Source: Amoebophilaceae bacterium
Lineage (GTDB): Bacteria; Bacteroidota; Bacteroidia; Cytophagales; Amoebophilaceae
Reading direction: 5' to 3'
Assembly (NCBI GenBank): GCA_025455725.1
Contig: JALOLY010000007.1
Span: forward strand, 1-26,665
Length of the DNA: 26,665 nt
Of the stretch, positions 1 through 8,887 are shown in pieces. Each line of letters begins with the position of its first letter. Positions within the stretch are counted from its first letter, which is position 1. A program made the translations under genes and the position numbers. The notes under the pieces were generated by a model. The model worked only from the letters and a program-made list of their open reading frames with translations. It had not been told where the DNA came from and did no database searches.

Positions 1-225
1 CGACTCTCGTTCACTCGGCCCTCATACCGCAGTTTATCGAATTAACTATTCACCTTCACAGCAAACGTCATCAGTCGTAAACACTTACCTCAATCGATTT
101 CACTGGGATTACATATTGCATGCTTGAAATGACGCATCAGAACGAAGCTAATGAGGAAGCATGAAACAATATGAAAGCGACATTTAGCACCAAAGTAACT
201 CTGGGTCTATCGCCGCAGTCAGTTA

Positions 226-1587
226 TCATACACTTTCGCAGCCATGTTTCTGGACATCACCATTGTAGTAGCGATACTTGGTGGGGTAGCCTCCGCTTTT
301 AGGACACTTGACAAGCTCCCCGAGAAGGCTTAAGCTGAAAGGCTCGCCGGCTACTTTAGCCGGTATTAAGACCAACAGGTGCGTGTCCTTGACCGCTCTC
401 CCGGGCCAGAACGGACAAGGACTGTTGAGCGTATCAACGATATGCTCGGGTAGCGGAGGGATTGGCTCCACCTCGCCAAAATACCGGCTCCATTCCTCAG
501 CACCAAACAAGTGTAATAAAGCCGAAGGACGGTAATTCCGAGTACCAAATTTTCGAAGACACGATATTCCAAGCTCCGCGTCGTCATCGAATCCACTGAG
601 AAATACCAGACCCCTAGAACAAAAGCGACCCACCGCAATCGGTGATGGGTGCTCGGCTATATCCTCCAATAACACCGTACAACGGGTAGAAGTGCTTGGC
701 AACTCGTCAATTCCTGCTCCTTCATACCCCTCATAAAGACGATGACTACTACGCACGTAGTGCGACAAAATAGCGGTCGCTGTCTCTAGCACATTCGGAA
801 TTTCATAAGGGGAATGATCGACACGAGGGGCCTGCGCAGCAACCAAAGCTTGTTGGACTGTGTAAGGCTTGCTTCTACTCCCGGGAAGTATGTCACGCGT
901 CAGCAAGACCCAATAGGAGCTAGTGGAATACGCATCCCTTGACGATCGTTGCACCTCATCTTCGTACAAAAAGTACTGCGTACGATGACCATCTCCGCGT
1001 GGGCTTTGTATCAACTCCCCAAGTAGATCTAGGGTGAAAGCTTTACCGTCTACAGTAGACGGTATCAAGACCAACAAGTGTGTGTTCTTGACTAATTTCC
1101 CAGGCCAGAACGGGCAAGCGCTGTGCAAAATCTCGTCTATGTCTAATGGCAGGAAGGGCTCCTCCCCCACTTCGCCAAAGTACTGGTTCCATTCCTGAGA
1201 ACCGAAGACCGCAGGAAGTCGCAATGATTTCGTGTCTACTTCTTCAGACTCTGTTGACAACGATGACTGCCAAGAAACAGCATCGGACTCGACGGTAAGA
1301 TGACGCATGGGCAAGGCGACCCGAACCGTAGAAGCAGCTATTGAAGGCAGGGCCGCCAATATAGCTGCTGGCAGCCCGCTATTGGGGACATCAGAGGGTA
1401 CAGAAGACTGACCATCTGGCACTAAAACTAGGCCAGCGGCTGGCTCGCCACCATTATCTCTTGTCTCGCGCGACTCTTCACGCACAAAATCCTCAGCGGT
1501 TACCTGAAAGCTGGATCGACAACCCTGCAGACACAGGCTACATAGCATCAAGGTTGCTATCAAGCGATTCAATAGAGAAGCACACAT
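226..1587 (-). CDS. Repeat-unit lipoprotein, second unit truncated (copy A)
   Basis: Predicted exported lipoprotein of 453 residues; function not recognised. The ATG at 1587 is chosen because it gives a signal peptide with lipobox LQGC, Cys at residue 23, the same position as in copies at 1682-2536 and 23672-25873. The frame is open further upstream to 1839, but that part overlaps the end of the neighbouring copy and has no export signal. After a variable Ser/Val-rich linker, unit 1 (about 1209 down to 509) shows EWNQYFGEVG, CPFWPGK, THLLVLIP, SYWVLLTRD, ATAILSHYVRSSHRLY and TRC. Unit 2 starts at about 508 with EWSRYFGEVE and CPFWPGR but stops after YYNGDVQ. The last residues (KHGCESV) and the following 225 bases do not match the family, so the gene was cut by a rearrangement. 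Its closest relative here is the two-unit copy at 23672-25873. Confidence 0.75.
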   Translation of the reverse strand: MCASLLNRLIATLMLCSLCLQGCRSSFQVTAEDFVREESRETRDNGGEPAAGLVLVPDGQSSVPSDVPNSGLPAAILAALPSIAASTVRVALPMRHLTVESDAVSWQSSLSTESEEVDTKSLRLPAVFGSQEWNQYFGEVGEEPFLPLDIDEILHSACPFWPGKLVKNTHLLVLIPSTVDGKAFTLDLLGELIQSPRGDGHRTQYFLYEDEVQRSSRDAYSTSSYWVLLTRDILPGSRSKPYTVQQALVAAQAPRVDHSPYEIPNVLETATAILSHYVRSSHRLYEGYEGAGIDELPSTSTRCTVLLEDIAEHPSPIAVGRFCSRGLVFLSGFDDDAELGISCLRKFGTRNYRPSALLHLFGAEEWSRYFGEVEPIPPLPEHIVDTLNSPCPFWPGRAVKDTHLLVLIPAKVAGEPFSLSLLGELVKCPKSGGYPTKYRYYNGDVQKHGCESV

Positions 1588-1681
1588 CTTCAGCACGTTG
1601 AAATGGGTGAAAGTTCTAGCGTACACTGCTGCACAGTATAGCACAACAACACGTGCTGTAAGCCCTACGACCTGAAACGTA

Positions 1682-2536
1682 TTAGGGCTGAAGGGGCCAG
1701 GTGCTAGAGAGCTTCCGGAGACCCGACACGCCGTCGCGGCTGTCACCATGGGCGCCGCTACCACAATCGTAGATACAGACCCCCCCAGGGGAGAACCCCC
1801 CAACAGCAGCAGGGTATTTACAGCCATCGCCACCCTCACCTACCACCCACCACTGGCACCGCGTGTATTCAGAAGGACTATCTGCATAAAGACGCTCTCC
1901 ACTACGCACATAATGTGACAAAATGGCGGTAGCCGCCTCTAGCACGCCGGGTAGCTCGTAAGGAAGGGATTTACGACTTGCATATTGGGCAACCAACTCC
2001 TTCTGAGATTCATACCCCTTGTCTCTGCTGCCTTCGAGCACTTCCCGCGTCATCAACACCCAGTAGGACCCCACAGGCGACTGAGCACCTAACTGCCTCT
2101 CGACATCGGCATTATAATAGCAATAACTGGTAGAGTGGCCCCCGCCCTTGGGGTTCCGGATGAGATTCCCAAGCAGGTTTAAGCTAAAAGGCTCGCCGTC
2201 TACCGCAGCCGGTATCAAGACCAGCAAGTGTGTATCTTTGACTACTTTCCCTTCCCAGAACGGGCAAGCACTATTGAGTATATCGACGATATCCTCTGGT
2301 AGCGGGGGGACTGACCCTACTTCGCCAAAGTACCGGCGCCATTCCTTAGAACCAAAAGCAGCAAGAGACCGAGTTAGCTGTTCGCCTAATGATGCTAGCT
2401 CATCATCGCTTGTCTCGCCCGACTTTTCGAGCACAACATCTTCAAGAGGAACCTGAGCACCGGACCGACAGCCCGGCAGACATAGACTACACAGTACCAA
2501 AGTTGCCATCAGGCGATTCAATAGAGAAAGGTACAT
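1682..2536 (-). CDS. Single-unit repeat lipoprotein (copy B)
   Basis: Predicted lipoprotein of 284 residues with one family unit. The ATG at 2536 gives a signal peptide ending in lipobox LPGC with Cys at residue 23; GTG 2569 and ATG 2545 are in-frame alternatives. A short charged linker (about residues 24-60) leads to the unit (about 2357 down to 1690): EWRRYFGEVG, CPFWEGKVVKDTHLLVLIPA, SYWVLMTREVLEGSR, LEAATAILSHYVRSGERLY, YTRC, AVGGFS and GVSGLRKL. The protein continues eight residues past GLRKL (SSTWPLQP). The two-unit copy stops with TAG right there, and here a two-base length difference has moved that TAG out of frame. Copy A lies 94 bases downstream in the same direction. About 60 bases upstream of the start resemble the regions upstream of the other copies, so the duplicated segment includes leader DNA. 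Role unknown; a surface or periplasmic location is inferred from the lipobox. Confidence 0.8.
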   Translation of the reverse strand: MYLSLLNRLMATLVLCSLCLPGCRSGAQVPLEDVVLEKSGETSDDELASLGEQLTRSLAAFGSKEWRRYFGEVGSVPPLPEDIVDILNSACPFWEGKVVKDTHLLVLIPAAVDGEPFSLNLLGNLIRNPKGGGHSTSYCYYNADVERQLGAQSPVGSYWVLMTREVLEGSRDKGYESQKELVAQYASRKSLPYELPGVLEAATAILSHYVRSGERLYADSPSEYTRCQWWVVGEGGDGCKYPAAVGGFSPGGVCIYDCGSGAHGDSRDGVSGLRKLSSTWPLQP

Positions 2537-2830
2537 CGTCAGCATGTTTAAGTAGGTGAAATACTTCACGCATGTTGCCGCACAATGTCACGCGTTGCGG
2601 GCCTCGCGATATAATTCTTGGTTCTAATTTCGCTAACCACGGTGTATCATGCAATATACAATACATGACAATGATTTTGCATCATCACACAGAAGTAGAT
2701 TTCAATATTATGATACACCCACACACGCTAAAACAAAAAACACGACTCCCGGCCTAGTACAGCAGATTAATCATCCGCCCATAAAATCGAACTACACGCA
2801 CCACATTCTTAAAATACCAGCGACCAAATA

Positions 2831-2993
2831 CTAAAACTTCCGAAGGCCTGACACACTGCGTGAGGACGTATCAGAAGCCATGGTGGCTGTCACTGACATT
2901 ACCTTTTAGAGGAGCCCCCAGCAATAGTAGGACATTCGTCGCCACCCTCATCTACCACTAGCTTTTGGCATCGTGTATGATCGACAAGGAAAA
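2831..2993 (-). pseudogene. Remnant of a repeat-unit lipoprotein, C-terminal end only
   Basis: Reading the minus strand from about 2993 gives TRCQKLVVDEGGDECP followed by AGGSSKR and a stop. This matches the TRCQWWVVGEGGDGC and AVGGFS segment of copy B. After a frame change the strand reads VSGLRKF and TAG at 2831-2833, the family's C-terminal motif with the stop in its usual place. Upstream of about 2993 there is no recognisable ATAILSHYVRSGERLY segment. This is therefore a decayed end fragment with an internal indel and no start. It shows that the tandem array once held at least one more member. Confidence 0.7.
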
Positions 2994-3391
2994 TCCTAAA
3001 AAACTGACCAATACAACCTTTTGCATAACCCATAATACTTGGCCATGTATCCTACCATTGTACTACTGCAACGAGTGTCCGTGGTACTGCTCGTAGCTAG
3101 CAACAGCCTTCAGCCCTATTCAAAGATCTCAGTCAATGTATTACCAAGGATGACGTCGAGTTAATACCCTGGACATTTGGGCCTATGCCAGCCAAGACGC
3201 ACAGCCATGAGCCGACACACCAAATAGCACGAGATTTCTCGGGCCATGAGTAAGAGATCGAGGTGGCGTATTCTACGATGGGCCACCGCCAGGATATACA
3301 AATATTGAGGGTTAACTACACGTCTTCGACTTAAACTATTTTGATTAAACTGTAGGGTGTGTGCAATCAGCCGACGTGCTATTACGTATAG
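2994..3391. other. Gene-poor stretch between the lipoprotein remnant and comEC
   Basis: About 400 bases with no convincing gene. The plus strand has a short open stretch around 3150-3240 and another to about 3330, broken by a stop, with no start or recognisable motif. No tRNA-like fold, insertion-sequence end or clear promoter was found. The upstream signal for comEC must lie here, but I see no TTTG-TAnnTTTG pair. Confidence 0.4.
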
Positions 3392-3397
3392 GTGTAT

Positions 3398-5512
3398 ATG
3401 TCTCCTTGGTCTAGCTTTCCTTTTGTGAGGATCACCCTGGCCCTAGTCGGGGGTATTCTGGCTGCCCGTTACTGGGAGGGGCAGGTCTGGATGGCATCTG
3501 GCTTGTTGAGCTTGCTATTACTCGTCTATGTCTCTGTGGTCATGAGTGTATCGCCCACTACCTTTCGTGCTTGGAGCCCTTGGATAGGTTTTTTGGGTCT
3601 AGGGAGCACTTTTCTACTTGGTTATGTATGCTGGCTGACACATGAAGTACGTTCCGATCTTAGGCACCTCACGCATTGCTCAGCCTCCATAGAGGCTTAC
3701 GAAGCGATAGTCTCGGAAGATGTTCATAGAAAAAGTGCCCGCAGCAATGTAATAGTCTCCATTTGTCGGGCTCGCATCCAAGGCCAATGGCAGCAGGTGC
3801 AGGGAAAAGTTTTGTTGTCTTTTCCCAACTCTGCAGTATTACACATACGTTACGGTGATGTATTGATGATTCAGGGCCGGCCTAGAACAGTGCCAGCTGC
3901 CAGGAATCCTCACGAGTTTGACTATGCGGCTTTTCTGGGTATTTCTCAAACTTACCACCAGCATTTTGTACTAGAGAAGCAGATAGCAGTGATGGCGCAC
4001 CAGCCTCCTAACATTGTGAAGGTATGGTCTTTCCAAGTACTCCGTTACTGCCAATCCCTGTTTACGCAATACATTCGCCACCCCGAAGCACGTGCTGTAG
4101 CCATGGCGTTGGTACTAGGTCAAAAAGACACCTTAACTCCTGAGGTGAGCACCTCCTATATACGTACTGGAACAATGCACGTGCTGGCAGTTTCAGGCTT
4201 GCATGTAGGAATTCTGTATTGGTGCCTTCGCCTTCTCTTGAAACTCTTAAGCATTATCTGGAAGGCGAGATGGTTGTCACCGGCAATCTCTTTGGCAGTA
4301 CTTTGGCTTTATGCTTTTGTGACGGGTCTGGCCCCCTCTGTCCTGCGGGCCACCACAATGTTTACCTTCATGGTCACGGCTTCTATGCTGGGCAGGCCCA
4401 CAAGCATTTACAATACACTGGCAGCTTCTGCTTTTTTGTTACTGTTTTGGCATCCAATGTTACTCTTTGCTGTGGGCTTCCAACTTTCCTATTTGGCTGT
4501 GCTTGGCATCGTACACTTACAGCCCAGGATCTATAAACTCTTGACGCTGCACAATCAGATTCTCGACAAACTCTGGCTTCTTTCTTCCATATCCATAGGG
4601 GCACAGGTCGCTACTGCGCCTTGCAGCTTGTACTATTTTCATCAGTTCCCTACTTACTTCGTGGTAGCCAATTGGGTAGTAGTACCCGCTGCTTTGGTCA
4701 TCTTGTGCTTGGGACTCTTCGTACTGATGACTAGTTGTTGGGCCAGTCTCAGTGTACTTGTTGCCTGGCTACTTGAAAACGTCGTATTAAGTGTCAATGC
4801 GTTTGTTAGACTTATCCAAAAACTGCCATGGAGCCTTGTCGAATCCGTGCATCTCAACGTTGCCACAGTGCTGCTGCTGTACGGGATACTGCTTCTTTTC
4901 TTGGTTTTTTTGCATACAAAGAGTATAAAGTACCTAATAGTCGCCAGTATGTCAGTTATACTACTGTCCCTGCATAGTGTACGGGAATACTGCATCCGTC
5001 AAGTACAACGCAAGGTTATTTTTTACAGTATCGATCACCATCAAATCACGGCTTTCATCCAAGGCTGCCATAGTACTTTATGCGTTGACAATCACTTTCA
5101 GCTTGACTCCCAACTATATACCTATCACATTCAGCCCAGTCAGAGAGTCTTGGGCATTACCTCCTCTAACACCTGTAGGTTAGCAGAAGCAATACAGCAA
5201 AAGACATGGCCCATACGGGTCTGGGAAGGCTTAAAAGTGGTAGTCTGGCAGGGAAAAAAATTCATTTTTATTGATCAAGACAGCAAAAATTTGCCACACT
5301 TGTCTACAAAGGTGCATACCGACTTTTTGGTTATAGGGAACAATGCTATCAAGACGATCCAACCATTGCTAGACAGGTTTGATTTTGGGATTTTGGTCAT
5401 CGGCACGTCTAATCAAATATTTCTGGCACAGCGGCTCCAAGAAGAAGCCATTCAACACGGTGTGCGTAGTCATTTTTTGTCACAACAAGGGGCACTCACG
5501 GTCTCTTGGTAG
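3398..5512 (+). CDS. comEC: ComEC/Rec2-family DNA internalisation membrane protein
   Basis: Polytopic inner-membrane protein of the ComEC/Rec2 family, which forms the channel carrying single-stranded DNA into the cytoplasm in transformable bacteria. The ATG at 3398 gives 704 residues; a GTG two codons upstream (3392) is an alternative. Hydrophobic segments at about residues 7-60 are followed by a soluble DUF4131-type part (about 80-200). The Competence domain opens with TGTMHVLAVSGLHVG (about 255-270), the family's most conserved motif, and then has many membrane spans to about residue 530. The last 170 residues are soluble, in the place of the beta-lactamase-like domain, but lack an HxHxDH motif; family members without an intact nuclease-like domain are common in Bacteroidota. 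No other competence gene is in the window. It could serve DNA scavenging or gene uptake. Confidence 0.93.
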   Translation: MSPWSSFPFVRITLALVGGILAARYWEGQVWMASGLLSLLLLVYVSVVMSVSPTTFRAWSPWIGFLGLGSTFLLGYVCWLTHEVRSDLRHLTHCSASIEAYEAIVSEDVHRKSARSNVIVSICRARIQGQWQQVQGKVLLSFPNSAVLHIRYGDVLMIQGRPRTVPAARNPHEFDYAAFLGISQTYHQHFVLEKQIAVMAHQPPNIVKVWSFQVLRYCQSLFTQYIRHPEARAVAMALVLGQKDTLTPEVSTSYIRTGTMHVLAVSGLHVGILYWCLRLLLKLLSIIWKARWLSPAISLAVLWLYAFVTGLAPSVLRATTMFTFMVTASMLGRPTSIYNTLAASAFLLLFWHPMLLFAVGFQLSYLAVLGIVHLQPRIYKLLTLHNQILDKLWLLSSISIGAQVATAPCSLYYFHQFPTYFVVANWVVVPAALVILCLGLFVLMTSCWASLSVLVAWLLENVVLSVNAFVRLIQKLPWSLVESVHLNVATVLLLYGILLLFLVFLHTKSIKYLIVASMSVILLSLHSVREYCIRQVQRKVIFYSIDHHQITAFIQGCHSTLCVDNHFQLDSQLYTYHIQPSQRVLGITSSNTCRLAEAIQQKTWPIRVWEGLKVVVWQGKKFIFIDQDSKNLPHLSTKVHTDFLVIGNNAIKTIQPLLDRFDFGILVIGTSNQIFLAQRLQEEAIQHGVRSHFLSQQGALTVSW

Positions 5513-5634
5513 GAGTGCCATCGTTACGCCAATCTTGGTACCGTATCCAAAGCCAGGCACTGCTATCGATAAAAAATCTTCAAAAACTATACATTGGACC
5601 ATGCAGAATAGCACGCTACAAAATTCCTAAGCTT

Positions 5635-6171
5635 ATGGATACACAACCCCAGGCAGGACAGTCGGTGATTGCAGATGAGGTAGTCATGCGAAAGATCTAC
5701 TTGATCAGAGGCCGAAAAGTAATGATAGATAGAGATCTAGCAGCACTCTACGGCTATGAAACCAAACGCATGAACGAACAGGTAAAGAGGAATCTGGAAA
5801 GATTTCCTGATAGTTTCATGTTTCAACTGACGGCAAAAGAGGAAGAGCATTTGCGGTCGCAAATTGCGACCGCAAATGTATCGACCAAGACCCGGACGCT
5901 ACCATACGCTTTTACAGAACACGGAGTACTAATGCTGGCAAGTATCCTGAAGAGCAAGACAGCCATCAAAGCTAGTGTACATATCATAGAAATCTTTGTG
6001 AGATTACGGGAAATGGTACTCACCCATAAGGACATTCTCTTGAAATTGGAACAGCTTGAAAGACAACAAGCTACACATGACATGAGCATCCAACAACTTT
6101 TACAGTACATCAAACTATTCATGGCCGACAAGCAAAAACCAAGACCACAGGTAGGCTTTAAAACCCATTGA
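5635..6171 (+). CDS. ORF6N-domain DNA-binding protein
   Basis: A 178-residue protein with an N-terminal ORF6N domain, a family linked to phage antirepressors and KilA-N-like regulators. Visible hallmarks are KIYLIRGRKVMIDRDLAALY, ETKRMNEQVKRN, RFPDSFMFQLT and YAFTEHGVLMLASIL, followed by a helical, probably coiled-coil C-terminal part (about 125-165) and a basic tail ending PRPQVGFKTH. The ATG at 5635 is chosen because family similarity begins a few residues later. The frame is open back to 5506, but that part overlaps the end of comEC and looks non-coding. It lies 122 bases after comEC with no other phage gene nearby, so it is probably a stand-alone or relic mobile-element regulator. A 31-base palindrome sits inside the gene. 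Target unknown. Confidence 0.88.
   Translation: MDTQPQAGQSVIADEVVMRKIYLIRGRKVMIDRDLAALYGYETKRMNEQVKRNLERFPDSFMFQLTAKEEEHLRSQIATANVSTKTRTLPYAFTEHGVLMLASILKSKTAIKASVHIIEIFVRLREMVLTHKDILLKLEQLERQQATHDMSIQQLLQYIKLFMADKQKPRPQVGFKTH
5848..5878. repeat. Perfect 31-base palindrome inside the ORF6N gene
   Basis: The left arm CATTTGCGGTCGCAA (5848-5862) is the exact reverse complement of 5864-5878, with one central A at 5863. It encodes the HLRSQIATANV segment just after the ORF6N core. Pairing stops immediately outside the arms. It could be a hairpin in the mRNA, a dimer binding site, or a coding coincidence enforced by the protein. Confidence 0.85.
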
Positions 6172-6613
6172 GAAGCTGAATCCAACATTTTTTGACGGGG
6201 GTTCCTGATTGATTGGGGGTTCTACAAACCTGGCCACATTGCGGACTATCTGTACAGACAGGTTGCAACCGATCTTGCGAGTGCACCACATCGCTCCATC
6301 TAAAGGGCAGGGCTTTTGCGGCCTGCCCAAGAAACTTTAACCAAGATACCTTGTACACAGCTGCAACATCATTCAGAAGTAGTCTCAGAACCAAGGCAGG
6401 AATTTTAGAGAGGGGTATGTTCTTGTTTGAAGGTCAATACAGCAAGAAAGCAAGACACCTTCAAAGACGTATACGTTTTTAGCCACTTATTGCTGAGGCA
6501 GCCGTTTGGCCATTTCGCACCATCGAGCAACGGCAGACCTAGGCAAAAACCGGCAGCCACCCAGAAAGCTTGTCGTTCGTAGCGAGGCCTTAGCATGTCA
6601 CTGCCTATCCTTG
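6172..6613. other. Intergenic stretch between convergent ORF6N and ychF genes
   Basis: About 440 bases between the ends of two convergent genes. Open frames exist on both strands, but none has a recognisable motif or a convincing start. One inverted repeat is present (GGGCAGG 6305-6311 with CCTGCCC 6322-6328, 10-base loop), without a T-run in either direction. The stretch may be decayed coding DNA; I cannot name its source. Confidence 0.4.
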
Positions 6614-7708
6614 CTAAGCGTGCCGAAAGTGCATAATATCCCCGTCTTCTACTACATAGCTTTTCCCCTCGATACGCACTTTCCCCGCTGCTCGGCAAGC
6701 CAACTCTGTCTTGTAGTATAGATAGTCCGACAACTTGATGACTTCAGCCTTAATGAATCTTTTTTCAAAATCGCTGTGAATAACACCTGCTGCTTGCGGC
6801 GCCTTTGTACCAGCCATAATCGTCCAAGCTCTTACTTCTTGAGGACCTGCTGTGAAATACGTGATAAGACCGAGTAGCTTATAAGAAGCACTGATGAGTA
6901 CCTCCAGTGCAGACGCCTTAAGATTATATTCTTCAAGAAAGAGTGTTTGGTCAGGCTGCAATAACGTGGCCATCTGTGCTTCAAGCGCGGCACTGACTAA
7001 AACGACTTCTGCATGCTCTTCCCTGACGATATTACGCAAATCTTCTACGTAGTCATTGGTACCCTCTTGAAGGGTTTTTTCGTCTACATTGGCTACGTAA
7101 AGCACGGGTTTAAAGGTCAAGAGCTGCCAAGACTGGACGAGTGGATAATCGGATCTTGCTATGGCAACAGTACGCGCGTTGCCCCCTTGGGCAAGATGCG
7201 CCGCAAGGCATTGCAAGAGACTGTACTCGTGTTGGGCTTGTTTGTTGTCTGACTTGGTTAACTTCTCGAGCTTTGCTATACGCTTGCGGATGGTCTCCAG
7301 ATCCTTCATCTGTAGCTCGTAGTCTATGACTTCTTTATCAAAAACTGGATCTACCTGTCCTGCCACGTGTACCACACGGCTGTCTTGAAAACACCGTACC
7401 ACATGTACAATGGCGTCTACTTCCCTGATATTGGCCAAAAATTGATTACCTAATCCTTCTCCTTGGCTAGCACCTTTTACCAAGCCAGCAATGTCCACAA
7501 ATTCTATGAACGTGGGGATCACCTTTTGGGAGGCTATTAAAATAGCAAGGGCCTGTATGCGTTCGTCTGGCACTCTGACGACGCCTATATTGGGCTCTAT
7601 GGTACAAAAAGGGAAGTTAGCAACCGCAGCATTGCCGCTAGAGAGTGCATTAAATAGCGTAGACTTGCCCACATTAGGCAATCCTACAATGCCATACCTG
7701 AGAGCCAT
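6614..7708 (-). CDS. ychF: Redox-regulated ATPase/GTPase YchF (Obg-like)
   Basis: A 364-residue protein of the OLA1/YchF family, the same length as E. coli YchF (363). The P-loop GLPNVGKSTLFNAL is at residues 7-20 and the switch II motif DIAGLVKGAS at about 73-82. The nucleotide specificity motif is NVDE (about 206), the NxxE form that favours ATP over GTP in this family. A helical coiled-coil arm lies at about 130-180, and a C-terminal TGS domain ends VEDGDIMHFRHA. YchF binds ribosomes and is linked to stress and translation control. The start ATG at 7708 is two codons before the first conserved residues. It is the last gene of a minus-strand run with the DUF3276 gene (114-base gap) and the ferredoxin, possibly an operon. 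Confidence 0.96.
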   Translation of the reverse strand: MALRYGIVGLPNVGKSTLFNALSSGNAAVANFPFCTIEPNIGVVRVPDERIQALAILIASQKVIPTFIEFVDIAGLVKGASQGEGLGNQFLANIREVDAIVHVVRCFQDSRVVHVAGQVDPVFDKEVIDYELQMKDLETIRKRIAKLEKLTKSDNKQAQHEYSLLQCLAAHLAQGGNARTVAIARSDYPLVQSWQLLTFKPVLYVANVDEKTLQEGTNDYVEDLRNIVREEHAEVVLVSAALEAQMATLLQPDQTLFLEEYNLKASALEVLISASYKLLGLITYFTAGPQEVRAWTIMAGTKAPQAAGVIHSDFEKRFIKAEVIKLSDYLYYKTELACRAAGKVRIEGKSYVVEDGDIMHFRHA

Positions 7709-7822
7709 CTAAGAGAGATTAAGGGGTGTGAATGCAACAGAAAGAAGCCAAGAAGACACCAAAACTGATAGCTACGTTACCGACCAACAACCTCACGGCC
7801 GGCAGGCTGACAACCAGTTGGG

Positions 7823-8173
7823 CTAGCAAAACGTGATGTTGGCATCGATATCCTCATGGGTGAAACCGCCAGTAGTCCCCCCTTCATGGCCTCTGCTTCC
7901 AAACTGCTCGGAGTCATAATCAGGTAGTAGCTCCCTCTTGATGTACTCTGCTGTGCCATGCAACGCCTCCATAAACTTATGGAAATCCTCCTTGTATAAG
8001 AAGATCTTATGCTTCTCGTAAGAACGATCATCCCCTTTGAACTTCTTCCTACTTTCTGTAATCGTGAGATAGTAATCATTAGCGCGCGTGGCTTTTACAT
8101 CAAAAAAGTAGGTTCTCTTACCTGCCTTTACGCTCTTCGAATAAACCTCGTTAGCCTCTTTATGCTCTTCCAC
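7823..8173 (-). CDS. DUF3276 PUR-alpha-like nucleic-acid binding protein
   Basis: A 116-residue protein of the DUF3276 family, a Bacteroidota group with the PUR-alpha fold that binds single-stranded DNA or RNA. The recognisable core is AGKRTYFFDVKATRANDYYL, ITESRKKF, KHKIFLYKEDFHKFMEAL and a final helix (about residues 17-80). The C-terminal 30 residues are Gly/Asp-rich and look disordered, as usual in the family. The start is a GTG at 8173; no ATG is available in frame ahead of the conserved core. It lies between the ferredoxin (83 bases upstream) and ychF (114 bases downstream) on the same strand. The exact cellular role in bacteria is not established. Confidence 0.88.
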   Translation of the reverse strand: MEEHKEANEVYSKSVKAGKRTYFFDVKATRANDYYLTITESRKKFKGDDRSYEKHKIFLYKEDFHKFMEALHGTAEYIKRELLPDYDSEQFGSRGHEGGTTGGFTHEDIDANITFC

Positions 8174-8256
8174 AGTTTTGAAAGTTTAAATTACACAACA
8201 ACCCGATAAATGACGAATAAAGCTTTTTTAGAGAGATAAAACAAGGAGATGAGCGT

Positions 8257-8604
8257 TTACAAGCCCCCATGCAACCAGTGCTTTTTACGCTGCAGCTCAT
8301 CCACAGTTTCTTCTCGATTAGTATCTGGTATACAGCAGTCTACCGGGCACACCGCTGCACATTGAGGTTCCTCATAAAATCCCACGCACTCCGTGCACTT
8401 GTCTGGCACGATGTAATAAAATTCATCCGAATAAGCATCTTGGGTGGTGTTGGCGTCCACAACGGCCCCACCTACACTGACCCGCTTCAAACTAGTGCCC
8501 TCAGCCCATTTCCAACCTACTCCACCCTCATAAATGGCATTGTTGGGACACTCTGGTTCACAAGCACCGCAATTGATGCACGCATCGGTGATCATAATAG
8601 CCAT
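8257..8604 (-). CDS. Two-cluster 4Fe-4S ferredoxin
   Basis: A 115-residue ferredoxin. The first cluster motif is C9-x2-C12-x2-C15-x3-C19-P (ACINCGACEPECP). The second set is C70, C73, C82 and C86 (DKCTECVGFYEEPQCAAVCP), with further cysteines at 90 and 91. The insert between the clusters (EGGVGWKWAEGTSLKR, about 26-41) and the final HWLHGGL match the arrangement I know from Bacteroidota ferredoxins of this length. It should carry electrons for cytoplasmic oxidoreductases; the partner is not shown by the context. ATG 8604 is the only sensible start, as the first Cys is at residue 9. It is the first gene of the minus-strand run leading to DUF3276 and ychF, and is divergent from ferritin with 283 bases between. 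Confidence 0.95.
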   Translation of the reverse strand: MAIMITDACINCGACEPECPNNAIYEGGVGWKWAEGTSLKRVSVGGAVVDANTTQDAYSDEFYYIVPDKCTECVGFYEEPQCAAVCPVDCCIPDTNREETVDELQRKKHWLHGGL

Positions 8605-8887
8605 GTTCGATATTTTTTATAAATCCCGGGGCAATGTAGTTAAAACTTTTAGGCTGCACACAAAGAATCTGACATCACTTTTCGAAAAAGAGCAGATCTA
8701 CTTGCCGCGTGACGACGAATTACCCAATCTAAAAGTAGCCCAAAAAGGTACATACAAACACGATTTTTTTTCCCGGGTATTTTTGGTATCATTGCGTCCC
8801 TTTCGCTCTCCGTTATCGCAAAAGCAGGTAAAGAAGAGAAAGCATCAATATTTATTGATTTAATTTATTAACATAATAAGCACTTTT

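Noticed and set aside
1588..1839. Longer 537-residue form of copy A starting at 1839
   Set aside because: The first 84 residues overlap the coding end of copy B in another frame and lack an export signal; the ATG at 1587 gives a lipobox at the same position as in the paralogues.
2994..3391. Insertion-sequence remnant upstream of comEC
   Set aside because: Short open stretches exist, but no terminal inverted repeats, target duplication or transposase motif could be recognised.
6305..6328. GGGCAGG/CCTGCCC hairpin as terminator for ORF6N or ychF
   Set aside because: No T-run on either strand, a 10-base loop, and far from both stop codons.
8778..8785. TATTTTTG box upstream of ferritin
   Set aside because: It matches TAnnTTTG but has no TTTG at -33 and lies about 100 bases from the start; too weak to call as a promoter.
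8603..8863. Plus-strand frame of 86 codons between ferredoxin and ferritin (MFDIFYKSRGNVV)
   Set aside because: It overlaps the divergent ferredoxin start, is rich in Lys/Phe from AT-rich DNA and has no recognisable motif; the region is more likely promoter DNA.
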